Positions 1 through 8,610 of a stretch of DNA of 64,000 nt are shown here, piece by piece. A program made the position numbers and the translations under genes. The notes below the pieces were generated by a model. That model was not told the DNA's origin, did not search any database, and saw nothing but the letters and a program-made list of their open reading frames with translations. The stretch spans positions 248,001-312,000 of the forward strand of contig JAOPJZ010000001.1 of NCBI GenBank assembly GCA_025517525.1, given 5' to 3'. Source of the stretch: Natronosalvus hydrolyticus (GTDB lineage: Archaea; Halobacteriota; Halobacteria; Halobacteriales; Natrialbaceae). Within the stretch, counting starts at the first letter, position 1, and the number at the start of each line of letters is the position of its first letter.

Positions 1-41
1 GGGTCGGCAATCATCGGTACAAAGGTACAGCAGACCGTATC
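1..41. repeat. Partial arm of a palindromic MITE-like element
   Basis: The first 41 bases match one arm of the palindromic element at 42901-42983, in either orientation: both share GGCAATCA(T/C)CGGTA and end in ACCGTAT. The rest of the element would lie left of the window. It supplies the stop codon of the gene on the minus strand at 40-372, so the element probably inserted at, and redefined, the 3' end of that gene. Confidence 0.6.
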
Positions 42-372
42 AATCGTCGGTCCCTTCGCTGTCGGCAAACCATATCGCTGGCAGCAACTCCCGCCGACTG
101 GCAAAGAGAAGCGCCAGTCCGACAATCAAAGAGCTAATAAATAGTACGGTACTCACCGACCCGGCCGGAATCGCTAGCGCAACCGCCGCCCCAACCCAGG
201 CCAACCAGGCGAGAGCCTCCCAGGGTTTGCCGTCGTACAGTCGCCACACGGCGAGTGACAGCAGAAACCCACCAAACCCGGCTCCGAGCGCTGGCGTTTC
301 GACCACAAACGAGAGGCCGATGAGCCCGAGAAAACCAACCAGTGCCGTCAGATCGAACCGGTCGAAACCCAT
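40..372 (-). CDS. Small integral membrane protein, unknown function
   Basis: A 110-residue protein with four hydrophobic segments (about residues 9-26, 30-45, 50-69 and 74-91) and short polar loops, ending in an acidic tail SEGTDD. It should sit in the cytoplasmic membrane. I do not recognise a family. It starts with ATG, and its stop codon lies inside the repeat arm at 1-41, so the last residues may have been altered by that insertion. No operon partner is visible in the window. Confidence 0.65.
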   Translation of the reverse strand: MGFDRFDLTALVGFLGLIGLSFVVETPALGAGFGGFLLSLAVWRLYDGKPWEALAWLAWVGAAVALAIPAGSVSTVLFISSLIVGLALLFASRRELLPAIWFADSEGTDD

Positions 373-520
373 ACTCGAGTTTCACACGGGGGGCCAAAAC
401 GTGTATCGATTGCCGTGCTCGAAATCCTCGAGATCGCTCGTACCCTCCCGAACGTCGACTGGTAGGGTGAATCGAAAGACAACGAGTGCGGGACTCTACC
501 AGTTCAGGTTTGGGACGTCG

Positions 521-1681
521 CTATTCCTCGAGTGTCCCCACGTCCAGGTCGGTGATGTCGATCAAGAGGCCCTCGTGCAGGGAGTCACCGTCCGGTGTAA
601 CTATCATCCCGCCGCGCTCCCAGACTCGACGGACGGTGCCGTCTTTGTCGATCATTCGATAGATGAGGTCGAAATCCTCGCCTTCGGCCTTGCTGGCGTC
701 CGTTTGCCGGCGTACCCAATCGCGATCATCCGGGTGAATGAGTCGCTCGGCGATTTCGACGTTTTCGAGCAACTCCTCGGCGGTGTAGCCGGTCAGCGCT
801 TCGCAAGAGCCGCGAATCAACTCGAGCGTCCACTCGTCATCGTCCTGATGTTGATACACCATTCCTGGTAAATTATCGATCAGTGCCTCGAGTCGCCGTC
901 TGTTTTCGTAGCGTTCGGTGACGTCCTGAATCTGTGAAAAGACCCGGCTCAGTTCACCACCGTCGCCCATCACGAGGTGGTCGTTCCACTCACAGTTGCG
1001 TATCGTTCCATCCTTTCGGCGGATTTTGAACAACTCGCGACCGCTACTGTGACCCTCGAAGAGCGCTGTCATGTTCGATTCGAACCGTACTCGTTCGTCG
1101 GCCGAAACGATAGATTGCCACGAGCCACCCACGAGTTCACGCTCGCTGTAACCAACTATGTCGGTTGCCGCCTCGTTCACGCGCCGAATACGAATCTCGC
1201 TATCCCACTCGATGACTCCGAGGGGGGAATGCTCGAAAAACAGATCGAGTCGCTGTTGGCTTCGCTCGAGGGCGAGTTTTGACCGCTGTTGCTCGACGGC
1301 GTTTTCGATTCGGTTGGCCAGCACGGTGTACTGGTCCGTCCCGTGCTCTTTCTGGAGATAATCGGTGACGCCGGCAGAGATGGCTTTACTTGCTATTTCC
1401 TCGCTTCCTTTCCCGGTAAAGAGAATAAATGGCAACGAGGGGTAAGAGGCCCGAACGGTCGACAGAAACTCGAGACCGTTCGCTCCGGGCATATCGAAAT
1501 CGCTGACGACGCAGTCGATTCCATTATCGAGTAGTTCTTTCCCCTCGAGGACGCCCGTGGCGGTTTCGACGCGTAGCCGGTCGTTCACACGTTCGAGAAA
1601 GGTTTTCGAGAGTTCTACCAGTGACGGCTCGTCGTCGACGTGCAATACCCGAATTTCCCCCCGCACAGCTACCCGATTCAC
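521..1681 (-). CDS. Response regulator with REC-PAS-PAS domains and no kinase domain
   Basis: 386 residues from a GTG start. Residues about 11-125 form a receiver domain: acidic pair in HVDDEPS, phospho-acceptor Asp in CVVSDFDMPG, conserved Lys in FTGKGSEE. Two PAS domains follow (about 140-260 and 265-380), each with the ending typical of PAS/PAC sensors (QDVTER; ITDL). Haloarchaeal proteins of this layout normally continue into HisKA and HATPase domains, but here translation stops right after the second PAS. It is therefore either a single-component signalling adaptor or a kinase that lost its C-terminus. No histidine kinase lies nearby. Cytosolic; signal unknown. Confidence 0.85.
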   Translation of the reverse strand: MNRVAVRGEIRVLHVDDEPSLVELSKTFLERVNDRLRVETATGVLEGKELLDNGIDCVVSDFDMPGANGLEFLSTVRASYPSLPFILFTGKGSEEIASKAISAGVTDYLQKEHGTDQYTVLANRIENAVEQQRSKLALERSQQRLDLFFEHSPLGVIEWDSEIRIRRVNEAATDIVGYSERELVGGSWQSIVSADERVRFESNMTALFEGHSSGRELFKIRRKDGTIRNCEWNDHLVMGDGGELSRVFSQIQDVTERYENRRRLEALIDNLPGMVYQHQDDDEWTLELIRGSCEALTGYTAEELLENVEIAERLIHPDDRDWVRRQTDASKAEGEDFDLIYRMIDKDGTVRRVWERGGMIVTPDGDSLHEGLLIDITDLDVGTLEE

Positions 1682-1744
1682 GAGGCGGTGACATAGCAGT
1701 TATGGAGAGTAAACAACAGAAAATTCGGTCTTTGCGCTCCCGCG

Positions 1745-2830
1745 TTAATCGTCACTTGCTACTGGCGCAGTCGTCACCGCCCGGCACCCATCGAGGTCCT
1801 CGAGGAACGCCGCGAGCATTTCGCGCGTGACGTGGGGCATACAGACGACACGCATTTCGTCGTTCCCCGTTCGGGACACGCGCCAGCCTTCGGCTCGGAG
1901 TGCGTCGAACGTCTGGGCCGGAACGTCGGCAGCGACCAGTGGAAGCGTGGGTTCGATGACGTCATAGCCCAGATTCCTGAGCTCGCCCGCTAGCCACTCG
2001 GCGTTCGCCTGTGACCGTTCGTACTGGGCGGCGTACCCATCAGGCCACAGCGCCTCGAAAGCGGCCAGCGCACTCGCAACGCCGGCACCGGAACGCGTTC
2101 CCGTCAGCGTCGCCTGTGCGGTCGTCTCGAGATATGGGGTGTCGACGGCGAGTTCGTCCAGCAGGGTTTCGTCCCGAACGAGTAACCCGCCGGCGGGAAT
2201 TGCGGCCTGTCCCATCTTGTGCGGATCGATGGTCATCGTATCGACGGGCGCGTGCTCGAAGTTCCAGGGGATGTCTGTGAACGGTAAGACGTACCCACCC
2301 CAGGCAGCGTCGACGTGAAAGAGAGCGTCGACTTCGTGAGCGAGGGTCCCGAGTTCGGGGATCGGGTCGACGCGACCGTACTCCGTCGTACCGGCGACCC
2401 CGATGACCAGCGCCGTTTCCTCGTCGACGCTCGCGCGGGCCGCCTCGAGGTCGGCCCGATAGTCGTCGTCCGTGGGGACGATGCGAAGGTCGACCTCGAG
2501 AAGGTCTGCTGCTTTTCGAAAGCTGAAGTGGCCCGAATCGGGCATGACGACGTTCGGTCGGGCCGTCTCCGCTCGCTCGCGGGCGATTCGAACGGCCTGG
2601 ATGTTCGCTTCGGTGCCGCCGCTGGCAATATAGCCTGTCGGGTCGGCCAGCCCTGCAATCTCCCCCAGTGCGTCGACGGCGTCGTCCTCGAGTGCCGATA
2701 TCGTGGGGTATGTGCCGGGGTCGCCGGGATTCGTCGCCAGAAAGTCGACGGCTGCCTCGCGCGCTGCCGGGTGCGGGTCGGTACACATCGACGAAAGCAC
2801 CCGGTCGAACGATTGCGGCTCGGCTGGCAT
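1745..2830 (-). CDS. mfnA: PLP-dependent aspartate/tyrosine decarboxylase, MfnA family
   Basis: 361-residue group II PLP decarboxylase. It shows the glutamate-decarboxylase-like core, [10 protein letters not shown] near the N-terminus, the cofactor Asp/Ala region HVDAAWGG, and the PLP lysine in TIDPHKMG. MfnA makes tyramine for methanofuran in methanogens; haloarchaea have no methanofuran, so their orthologue is thought to act as an aspartate 1-decarboxylase giving beta-alanine for coenzyme A. The ATG at 2830 is preferred over an upstream Met because family alignment starts near [11 protein letters not shown]. It follows the PAS regulator with a 63-bp gap, same strand. Confidence 0.9.
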   Translation of the reverse strand: MPAEPQSFDRVLSSMCTDPHPAAREAAVDFLATNPGDPGTYPTISALEDDAVDALGEIAGLADPTGYIASGGTEANIQAVRIARERAETARPNVVMPDSGHFSFRKAADLLEVDLRIVPTDDDYRADLEAARASVDEETALVIGVAGTTEYGRVDPIPELGTLAHEVDALFHVDAAWGGYVLPFTDIPWNFEHAPVDTMTIDPHKMGQAAIPAGGLLVRDETLLDELAVDTPYLETTAQATLTGTRSGAGVASALAAFEALWPDGYAAQYERSQANAEWLAGELRNLGYDVIEPTLPLVAADVPAQTFDALRAEGWRVSRTGNDEMRVVCMPHVTREMLAAFLEDLDGCRAVTTAPVASDD

Positions 2831-2892
2831 ATCACAAACCAGGACGGTAGGCACTTTATTCGTTGTGTTCTCGACTCGAGATTGAAAGTTAG

Positions 2893-2978
2893 CTATAGTA
2901 GCCAGTGAAACGATTTATACACCTACCGCGACACCCGCTTGCGATTGGGTGTGCAGTGACTTTCACTGGCTACTATTG
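2893..2978. mobile_element. 86-bp MITE-like element, copy 1
   Basis: An 86-bp element bounded by a perfect 16-bp inverted repeat ATAGTAGCCAGTGAAA (2895-2910 and 2961-2976). It has the same length, ends and much of the interior of the element at 57371-57456. It encodes nothing, which suggests a miniature inverted-repeat transposable element mobilised by a transposase elsewhere. It lies between mfnA and a small membrane protein gene. Confidence 0.75.
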
Positions 2979-3009
2979 CGGAGACTGCTATGCTCTGTTG
3001 TACCTGTTT

Positions 3010-3055
3010 TACTGAATCAGGAAGCCTCGGGGCTCGACCCCGAGGCGATTCACGG
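3010..3055 (+). mobile_element. Orphan right end of an IS200/IS605-type (TnpB) element
   Basis: A perfect 9-bp hairpin, GCCTCGGGG-CTCGA-CCCCGAGGC (3024-3046), sits within the flanks ACTGAATCAGGAA and GATTCACG. From memory, haloarchaeal IS1341/IS605 elements end with this arrangement (GAATCAGGAAGCC, hairpin, GGCGRTTCAC), which also forms the scaffold end of the TnpB omega RNA. No tnpB or tnpA is present, so only the end remains. The similarity to the family is recalled, not computed. Confidence 0.5.
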
Positions 3056-3278
3056 TGGTTGCCCATATTGGGTCGTCAATCGCAGGACTTCAGTCGTGGG
3101 TTGATAATCTGTGAGAGTACCGTGGGGTGCATGACACAGTGTGTCAGGGGAGTGCCCGTTCTCGAGCGTCGAAATTTCCACTCGATCGTACGTACAGGGA
3201 TGTGTAAAGGTCCCAACACTTGGGAATCATGAGTGGACTTTCCCTCCGGGACGTCCTCCTCCCAACCGGGGTGAAACC

Positions 3279-3515
3279 ATGCTCGACTACTACGACGCGA
3301 TCCTGGTTGCGATCATCGGCAGTCTCGTGGCTGGCCTACTGGTGAGTGCGGTCTCGGCGCTCACAATTCACGCTGGGATCTTCGTCGGCTCGCTCGTGGC
3401 AATCGTGTTCGTGTGTGATGCGATGATCCGTCGCCCACCGGTTGCTGCCTCGAGCGAACCCCATTTGGTTGCTGCAGACGGTGGTATCGACGACAGCCGT
3501 GTGGCTACTGTATGA
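3279..3515 (+). CDS. Small two-helix membrane protein, paralogue of the gene at 45217
   Basis: 78 residues starting at an ATG with a good Shine-Dalgarno match (GGGGTGA) 5 bp upstream. Residues 1-60 hold two hydrophobic stretches. The start MLDYYDAIL and the general plan resemble the 82-residue protein at 45217-45465 (MVEYYDWIL). Function unknown. Both are short genes next to stress-type neighbours: this one lies beside a PPOX-fold flavoprotein gene, the other beside Usp and DUF2267 genes. It converges with the gene on the minus strand ending at 3517. Confidence 0.7.
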   Translation: MLDYYDAILVAIIGSLVAGLLVSAVSALTIHAGIFVGSLVAIVFVCDAMIRRPPVAASSEPHLVAADGGIDDSRVATV

Positions 3516-3516
3516 A

Positions 3517-3960
3517 TCAGCTTTCAGTCGTTCTCCCGGTAATCGAATCGGCCAGGAGTTCGTAGACCTCGATATCGATCGCCTCGATGTCCTGGTCGAA
3601 CACGTGTAACCGCTCGAAGGTCTCGTTGACGGTCAGCGCATCGAAACGGTCTCGTTCTGTTCCCGTGAGTTGGCGCAGTGTTCCCTGCACCAGGACGCTC
3701 CAGTTCTCGTCATCCGATTCGATTCCATACAGACAGAGGCAGGCTTCACTCGTCGCCTCGAGGTACTCGCGTTTCGTGCTGTCTCCTTCGAACGCAAATC
3801 GGAGAAACACCGAATCGCCGTCGTAGTGGTAGGCAATCGGGACGGCATACGCGGCCGAATCCTTCGCCAGCGAGAGGACGCCGACACCGGTTTCCTCGAG
3901 CCGTTGCTCGAGTGTTTCCCGATCCATTCCGAACATGTAGACGTACTCAACGTTTTTCAT
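3517..3960 (-). CDS. Pyridoxamine 5'-phosphate oxidase-fold flavoprotein
   Basis: 147 residues of PPOX/FMN split-barrel type: MDRETLEQRLEETGVGVLSL near the N-terminus, AYAVPIAYHYDGDSVFLRF as the barrel strands, and a SVLVQGTLRQL strand. Family members bind FMN, F420 or heme and act as small reductases; the substrate here cannot be read. It is related to the protein at 50801-51277 (same MDxxEM...GVLGL opening). The ATG at 3960 was chosen because the upstream extension to 4044 does not look like this family. It converges with the membrane protein gene ending at 3515. Confidence 0.8.
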   Translation of the reverse strand: MKNVEYVYMFGMDRETLEQRLEETGVGVLSLAKDSAAYAVPIAYHYDGDSVFLRFAFEGDSTKREYLEATSEACLCLYGIESDDENWSVLVQGTLRQLTGTERDRFDALTVNETFERLHVFDQDIEAIDIEVYELLADSITGRTTES

Positions 3961-4336
3961 ACGGTTTCCTACGGTGGCCACGACCATCAAAGAGCGCTGC
4001 ACTCGCACCAATTGATAGGGGCGTTTCTCCCAATAATCTAACATAATTCACCCAACAGGCGGTGCCCGAGAGCGGCACGTACACGCTTCTAGAACTCCTG
4101 TCTTGTCCACAGTGGCGGTGAACGGACCGGTGTAAATGTACCGCAGATTGCCAAAACTGGGAAAGCCCACCACGGTGGGAAAATGCGATGAACCGGATAC
4201 CTGACTGTTCCGGAACCGAAACGCGTGAGACGCTGGAGCAACTGGTTGTTATCATCCGTCCGTTCGGCCGGTCGACTGTCGTCGAAAGACGCCGAATCCT
4301 TGGTCGATGGTACCCGCTGCTACTGACCTCATACTC
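3961..4336. other. Intergenic stretch without a supported gene
   Basis: 376 bp between two divergent genes. An open frame on the minus strand continues upstream of the flavoprotein but has no family resemblance and changes composition, so I treat it as non-coding or relic DNA. Nothing else is visible apart from promoter space for both neighbours. Confidence 0.4.
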
Positions 4337-5254
4337 ATGTCTAGCATATTCGAGTCGAACCGGTTGCGCTGTCTCTGGGCACTCTGGAAGATGGCCAGAC
4401 CATCACAGCTGGGGGTCGTCTTTCTCGCATACAGTCTCGGCGTGGCTATTGGACTGACACAGCGCACCGTCGATTTCAACTCGTTTCTCGTCGGTGCGCT
4501 GGCACTACTGGTCGTCGCCTCGAGCGTTCACTATGCGAACGAATACGCCGACCACGAAACCGATCGACTGACGACACGAACGCCCTTTTCCGGTGGGAGT
4601 GGTGCCCTCGAACGAAGCGGACTCTCCAGACGCCTCCCGGCTCAGGCGACAGCGGTGACGGGACTCTTCGGCCTGGGGTTGGCCACCTGGTGGACACACG
4701 CAGGGTGGCTGGTGATGCCAGCATTCGTCGTCCTCCTCTCGATTGCCGTGCTCGGCTGGGGATACTCCCTCGAGCCGATAGCCCTGGCCTGGCGTGGCTT
4801 CGGAGAACTGGATAATGCACTGCTGGGCGGTTTCCTCGCCCCGTTATACGGCTACGCTATCGTTGTCGAAGCTCTGTCGGCGTTTCCGGTCGTTGTCTGC
4901 CTGCCGTTCGCACTGGTCGTGTTCGTCAACCTGCTTGCCACCCAGTGGCCCGACCGTGTCGCAGATGCCGCCGTCGGGAAGCGGACGCTCGCCGTTCGTT
5001 TCTCGTCTCGCCGTCTCAAACGACTGTATAGTCTGAGTTGCCTGGCGGCGTTTGCCCTCCTTATCACGCTCCGGTACCCGCTCGAGCTGGTACCGACGAC
5101 CGTCTTCGTTGCGACCCTTCCTGTCTCCCCGTTCCTCGTGTGGGGATGGTACGTGTTCACCGATCAGGAGTCGCCGTTCCCGACCGTCACAGCGATGGTC
5201 GTTTTACTCTTCATCCAGATATTCGGGTGGCTGGTGGCTGTCGGGATCGTGTGA
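4337..5254 (+). CDS. UbiA-family prenyltransferase
   Basis: 305-residue polytopic membrane protein with about eight hydrophobic segments. The first Asp-rich motif is NEYADHETDR, which binds Mg-prenyl diphosphate; the second is the QWPDRVADAAVGKRT loop. The family transfers prenyl chains to aromatic or alcohol acceptors; in haloarchaea members serve menaquinone, heme and archaeal lipid synthesis. This subgroup resembles MenA-like proteins (SGGSGALERSGLS, VGKRTLAVR), but the acceptor is not certain. ATG 4337 was chosen over 4307. A methyltransferase gene follows 73 bp downstream, possibly co-transcribed. Confidence 0.8.
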   Translation: MSSIFESNRLRCLWALWKMARPSQLGVVFLAYSLGVAIGLTQRTVDFNSFLVGALALLVVASSVHYANEYADHETDRLTTRTPFSGGSGALERSGLSRRLPAQATAVTGLFGLGLATWWTHAGWLVMPAFVVLLSIAVLGWGYSLEPIALAWRGFGELDNALLGGFLAPLYGYAIVVEALSAFPVVVCLPFALVVFVNLLATQWPDRVADAAVGKRTLAVRFSSRRLKRLYSLSCLAAFALLITLRYPLELVPTTVFVATLPVSPFLVWGWYVFTDQESPFPTVTAMVVLLFIQIFGWLVAVGIV

Positions 5255-5327
5255 AAGCTCATGTCCCTCTAGAACCATGGAAGGGCGGGACCGACGATGT
5301 TACCCGTCTCCGGACACACCGTCGAGT

Positions 5328-6104
5328 ATGAACGTTCTTTCGTCGGTCGGAAATCGAGCCGTGGCAACGGCGAAAGCCCAGGTGGCCGCCCTGAGAACGG
5401 ACGGGGTCATAACCTACCTTTGCTCGAGACCACGCGCAGCGCTCGGTTCTCTCGGCGCTACCCTCCTGGCGCTGGATTCGCTTCGTATGAGTCCATCGGC
5501 AGTCCAGAACGAGTGGGCCGGGCGCTCGGGCCACTACTCGCCCGAATTCTACGCCGAGTACGGCCCCGATACGGGCACCGAGGCCATCCTCGAGGTACTC
5601 GAAAAATCAGTCGACACCGATGCCTCAATTCTCGAATTGGGCTGTGGCGGCGGTCGACATCTCGCGCACCTCCACGACCACGGCTACGAGAACCTGTACG
5701 GAATCGACATCAACGAAGACGCCGGCGAGGTTATCGAACGCAAGTACCCGGCTCTCGAGGTCGACGGCACGTTTTACTTCGATGCGATAGAAGACGTGGT
5801 CCCGACGTTCGAAACCGACGCGTTCGACGTCGTCTTTTCGGTCGAAACCCTCCAGCACATCCATCCGGACAACGCCTGGGTGTTCGAAGACATCGCTCGA
5901 GTCACTGACGATCGACTGCTGACGATGGAGAACGAACCCGACGGAGACGAACTGCTCACGGTGACGAACGTCGATGACTTCCCGCTTTACTTTCGTAACT
6001 GGGAACGCATTTTCGGCGATCTGGGCTGGCGGCAAGTTCACTCGAGCGAGGGGAACATCGACACGTTTCGGGTGTTCGAGAAACGAGCAGCTTCGAGCGC
6101 CTGA
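5328..6104 (+). CDS. Class I SAM-dependent methyltransferase
   Basis: 258 residues. SAM motif I is ILELGCGGGRH (about residue 102), followed by YGIDINEDAGEVI (acidic residue binding ribose) and VFSVETLQHIHPD, typical of the methyltransferase 11/25 group. The N-terminal 60 residues are an unassigned extension. Substrate unknown; the position after a UbiA prenyltransferase makes a quinone or lipid substrate possible, but that is inference. ATG 5328 was chosen; the open frame upstream overlaps the prenyltransferase in another frame. Converges with ppsA. Confidence 0.8.
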   Translation: MNVLSSVGNRAVATAKAQVAALRTDGVITYLCSRPRAALGSLGATLLALDSLRMSPSAVQNEWAGRSGHYSPEFYAEYGPDTGTEAILEVLEKSVDTDASILELGCGGGRHLAHLHDHGYENLYGIDINEDAGEVIERKYPALEVDGTFYFDAIEDVVPTFETDAFDVVFSVETLQHIHPDNAWVFEDIARVTDDRLLTMENEPDGDELLTVTNVDDFPLYFRNWERIFGDLGWRQVHSSEGNIDTFRVFEKRAASSA

Positions 6105-6119
6105 CCGGGCGGAACCTGC

Positions 6120-8432
6120 TTACCGAACCGAATCGAGCAGCAGTTTCTGTTCGACGCGTTTGACCTCGTGTTGGACGTCACGGACGGCGTCGATGTTCGC
6201 CGAAATCGAACTCACACCTTCGTTGACCAGGAACTGGGCCATCTCGGGTTTCGAGCCAGCCTGGCCGCAGATGCTCGTCGCGACATCGTGTTCGCGACAG
6301 GTTTCGATCACGTCGGCGATCAGTCGCAAGACGGCGGGATGGAGTTCGTCGAAGCGGTCGGCGACGTTCTCGTTGTTGCGGTCGACGGCGAGGGTGTACT
6401 GCGTGAGGTCGTTCGTCCCGAACGAGGCGAAGTCGATACCCGCTTCGGCCATCTCCTCGACACAGAGCGCGGAGGCTGGCGTCTCGATCATCACGCCCCA
6501 CTTGCGTTTGCCGGGATCGATACCCGCCTTCTCGAGTTCACGTTTCGCCCGATAGACGTCTTCGGCGTCGTTGACGAGCGGTAACATAATCTCGAGGTTG
6601 TCATAGCCCATGTCGAACAGTCGGGCGAATGCCTCGAGTTCGTAGGCGAACACGTCGGGGCGGTCGAGGCTCCGGCGGATGCCACGGTAGCCGAGCATCG
6701 GGTTGTGCTCGAGGGGTTCGTTGGCACCGCCCTCGAGTTCGCGGAACTCGTCGGTCGGGGCATCGAGCGTGCGGACGCGGACTGGGCGCGGATAGAACTC
6801 GTCGGCGACGGTTCGGACGCCGTCGATGAGTTCGGAGACGTAGGCGTCTTCGCCGTTTTCTTCGATAAAGCGCGCCGGCGTCTGTCCCAGCGAGAGGATC
6901 ATGTGTTCGATGCGGAGCAAGCCGACCCCGTCAGCGCCGGTTGCGGCGGCGCGATTTGCCGCCTCCGGAATTGAGACGTTGACTTTGACCTCGGTGGCTG
7001 TCATCGGTTTCACCGGTGCCTGCGGTCGAACCTCCTCGAGCGGTTCGCGTTCGTCATCGGTTTCGGTCTTCCCCTCGAGGACCGTTCCCTTGTCGCCGTC
7101 GAGAGTGATCAACTGTCCGTCCTCGAGCACGGTGGAGGCGTTCTGGGTGCCGACGACGGCAGGCACGCCCAGTTCGCGGGAGACGATGGCGGCGTGGCTG
7201 GTCATTCCGCCCTCGTCGGTGACGATTCCGGCGGCTCGTTTCATCGCCGGGACCATGTCTGGTGTCGTCATTTCGGTCACGATAATGTCGCCGGTACCGA
7301 CCTTGTCGAGTTCGTCGAGCTTTCGGATGATTCTGGCTGCGCCACTGGCGAGCCCTGGGCTCGAGCCAAGTCCGGAGACCAGAACCGACCCCTGTTTCGT
7401 TTCACTGGCTGTGGCTGCGCCGCTGCCGTCAGTGACACTCGCCTCATTGGCGGCCATCTCCTCGAGAGAACTGGCTTCCGGGTCGAAGCCAGTGTCGATA
7501 GTCGTAATCGGGCGTGACTGAAGCATATAGACCTCGTCGCCGATCATCGCCCACTCGACGTCCTGTGGACCGCCGTAGTGCTCTTCGACCTGTTCGCCGA
7601 GGTCGACAAGCCGGCCGAGGGCTTCGTCAGAGAGGACGCGCTCGGTTCGTTTTTCCTCGGAAACCGGTCGCTCGACGGTTTCGCCGGTGTCTTCGTCTCG
7701 GCAGTGCATCACTTTCTTGTCAGCGACGGTGGTCTCGACGGATCGGTCACTTCGCGAAATCACGTAGTTGTCCGGTGAAACGGCACCGGAGACGACGGCT
7801 TCCCCAAGCCCCCAGGCCGCTTCGATGATCATCGTCGGGTCGCCCGTCGAGGGGTGACTCGTGAACATCACACCCGAGCGCTCGGCATCGACCATCTGCT
7901 GGACGACGACGGCGATGTTGACGACGGAGTGGTCGAATCCCTGTTCCTGTCGGTAGTAAATCGCCCGCTGGGTGAAAAGCGAGGCCCAGCATTCGCGAAC
8001 GCGGTTGAGCAAGTCATCTTCGGTGACGTTGAGAAACGTCTCCTGTTGGCCCGCAAACGAGGCGTCGGGCAAGTCCTCGGCCGTTGCGGAGGAACGAACG
8101 GCCACGAACGCCTCGCCGGTTCCGATCGATCGATACGCCTCGAGAATCTCTTCACGAAGCTCCGCCGGGAAGGGTGTCTCGAGGATGAGTTGCTGGGCAC
8201 CATCGGCAGCCGCGGCCAGCGCACTCGAATCCTCGACGTCGACTTCGACGAGTTCGAACAGCTCCTCGTCGATGCCGGCGTTTTCGATGAACCGTCTGTA
8301 GGTCCCGGCCGTGACCACGTATCCGGGTGGAACCGGAAGTCCAGCACCCGTCAGTTCCCCCAGGGAGGCTCCTTTGCCGCCGACGGTCTCGAGGTCGTCG
8401 GCGCTAATCTCGTCCAGCCAGAGTACTGCCAT
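6120..8432 (-). CDS. ppsA: Phosphoenolpyruvate synthase (copy 1)
   Basis: 770 residues, full length for pyruvate, water dikinase (pyruvate + ATP + H2O to PEP + AMP + Pi), used in gluconeogenesis. The N-terminal ATP-binding domain opens with VGGKGASLGELTGAG and holds AVRSSATAEDLPDASFAGQQET. The swivelling phosphohistidine domain has GGMTSHAAIVSRELG (about residue 408), and the PEP-binding TIM barrel has GTNDLTQYTLAVDRNN and a Cys in ICGQAGS. The ATG at 8432 (MAVLWLDEI) is favoured over 8450. A second, divergent copy lies at 39539-41812. Confidence 0.93.
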   Translation of the reverse strand: MAVLWLDEISADDLETVGGKGASLGELTGAGLPVPPGYVVTAGTYRRFIENAGIDEELFELVEVDVEDSSALAAAADGAQQLILETPFPAELREEILEAYRSIGTGEAFVAVRSSATAEDLPDASFAGQQETFLNVTEDDLLNRVRECWASLFTQRAIYYRQEQGFDHSVVNIAVVVQQMVDAERSGVMFTSHPSTGDPTMIIEAAWGLGEAVVSGAVSPDNYVISRSDRSVETTVADKKVMHCRDEDTGETVERPVSEEKRTERVLSDEALGRLVDLGEQVEEHYGGPQDVEWAMIGDEVYMLQSRPITTIDTGFDPEASSLEEMAANEASVTDGSGAATASETKQGSVLVSGLGSSPGLASGAARIIRKLDELDKVGTGDIIVTEMTTPDMVPAMKRAAGIVTDEGGMTSHAAIVSRELGVPAVVGTQNASTVLEDGQLITLDGDKGTVLEGKTETDDEREPLEEVRPQAPVKPMTATEVKVNVSIPEAANRAAATGADGVGLLRIEHMILSLGQTPARFIEENGEDAYVSELIDGVRTVADEFYPRPVRVRTLDAPTDEFRELEGGANEPLEHNPMLGYRGIRRSLDRPDVFAYELEAFARLFDMGYDNLEIMLPLVNDAEDVYRAKRELEKAGIDPGKRKWGVMIETPASALCVEEMAEAGIDFASFGTNDLTQYTLAVDRNNENVADRFDELHPAVLRLIADVIETCREHDVATSICGQAGSKPEMAQFLVNEGVSSISANIDAVRDVQHEVKRVEQKLLLDSVR

Positions 8433-8610
8433 CTGTATCTGCGTGGACACCGGTGTGAATAAAGAAGGTTGCGAACGATGCTTACAATTACCAACTCGGA
8501 GACGAATGAATTTTACCGGGTTGCTGTCAGTATTGCCACCGGTTTCTCGTCGGTGATCGCCTCGAGTGATCGCCCGTAGTGACTATACGCCTCGAGTGAG
8601 AGTTCCGACT

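Noticed and set aside
2990..3232. 80-residue plus-strand ORF
   Set aside because: It covers the IS-end hairpin and relic repeats, with no protein-like pattern.
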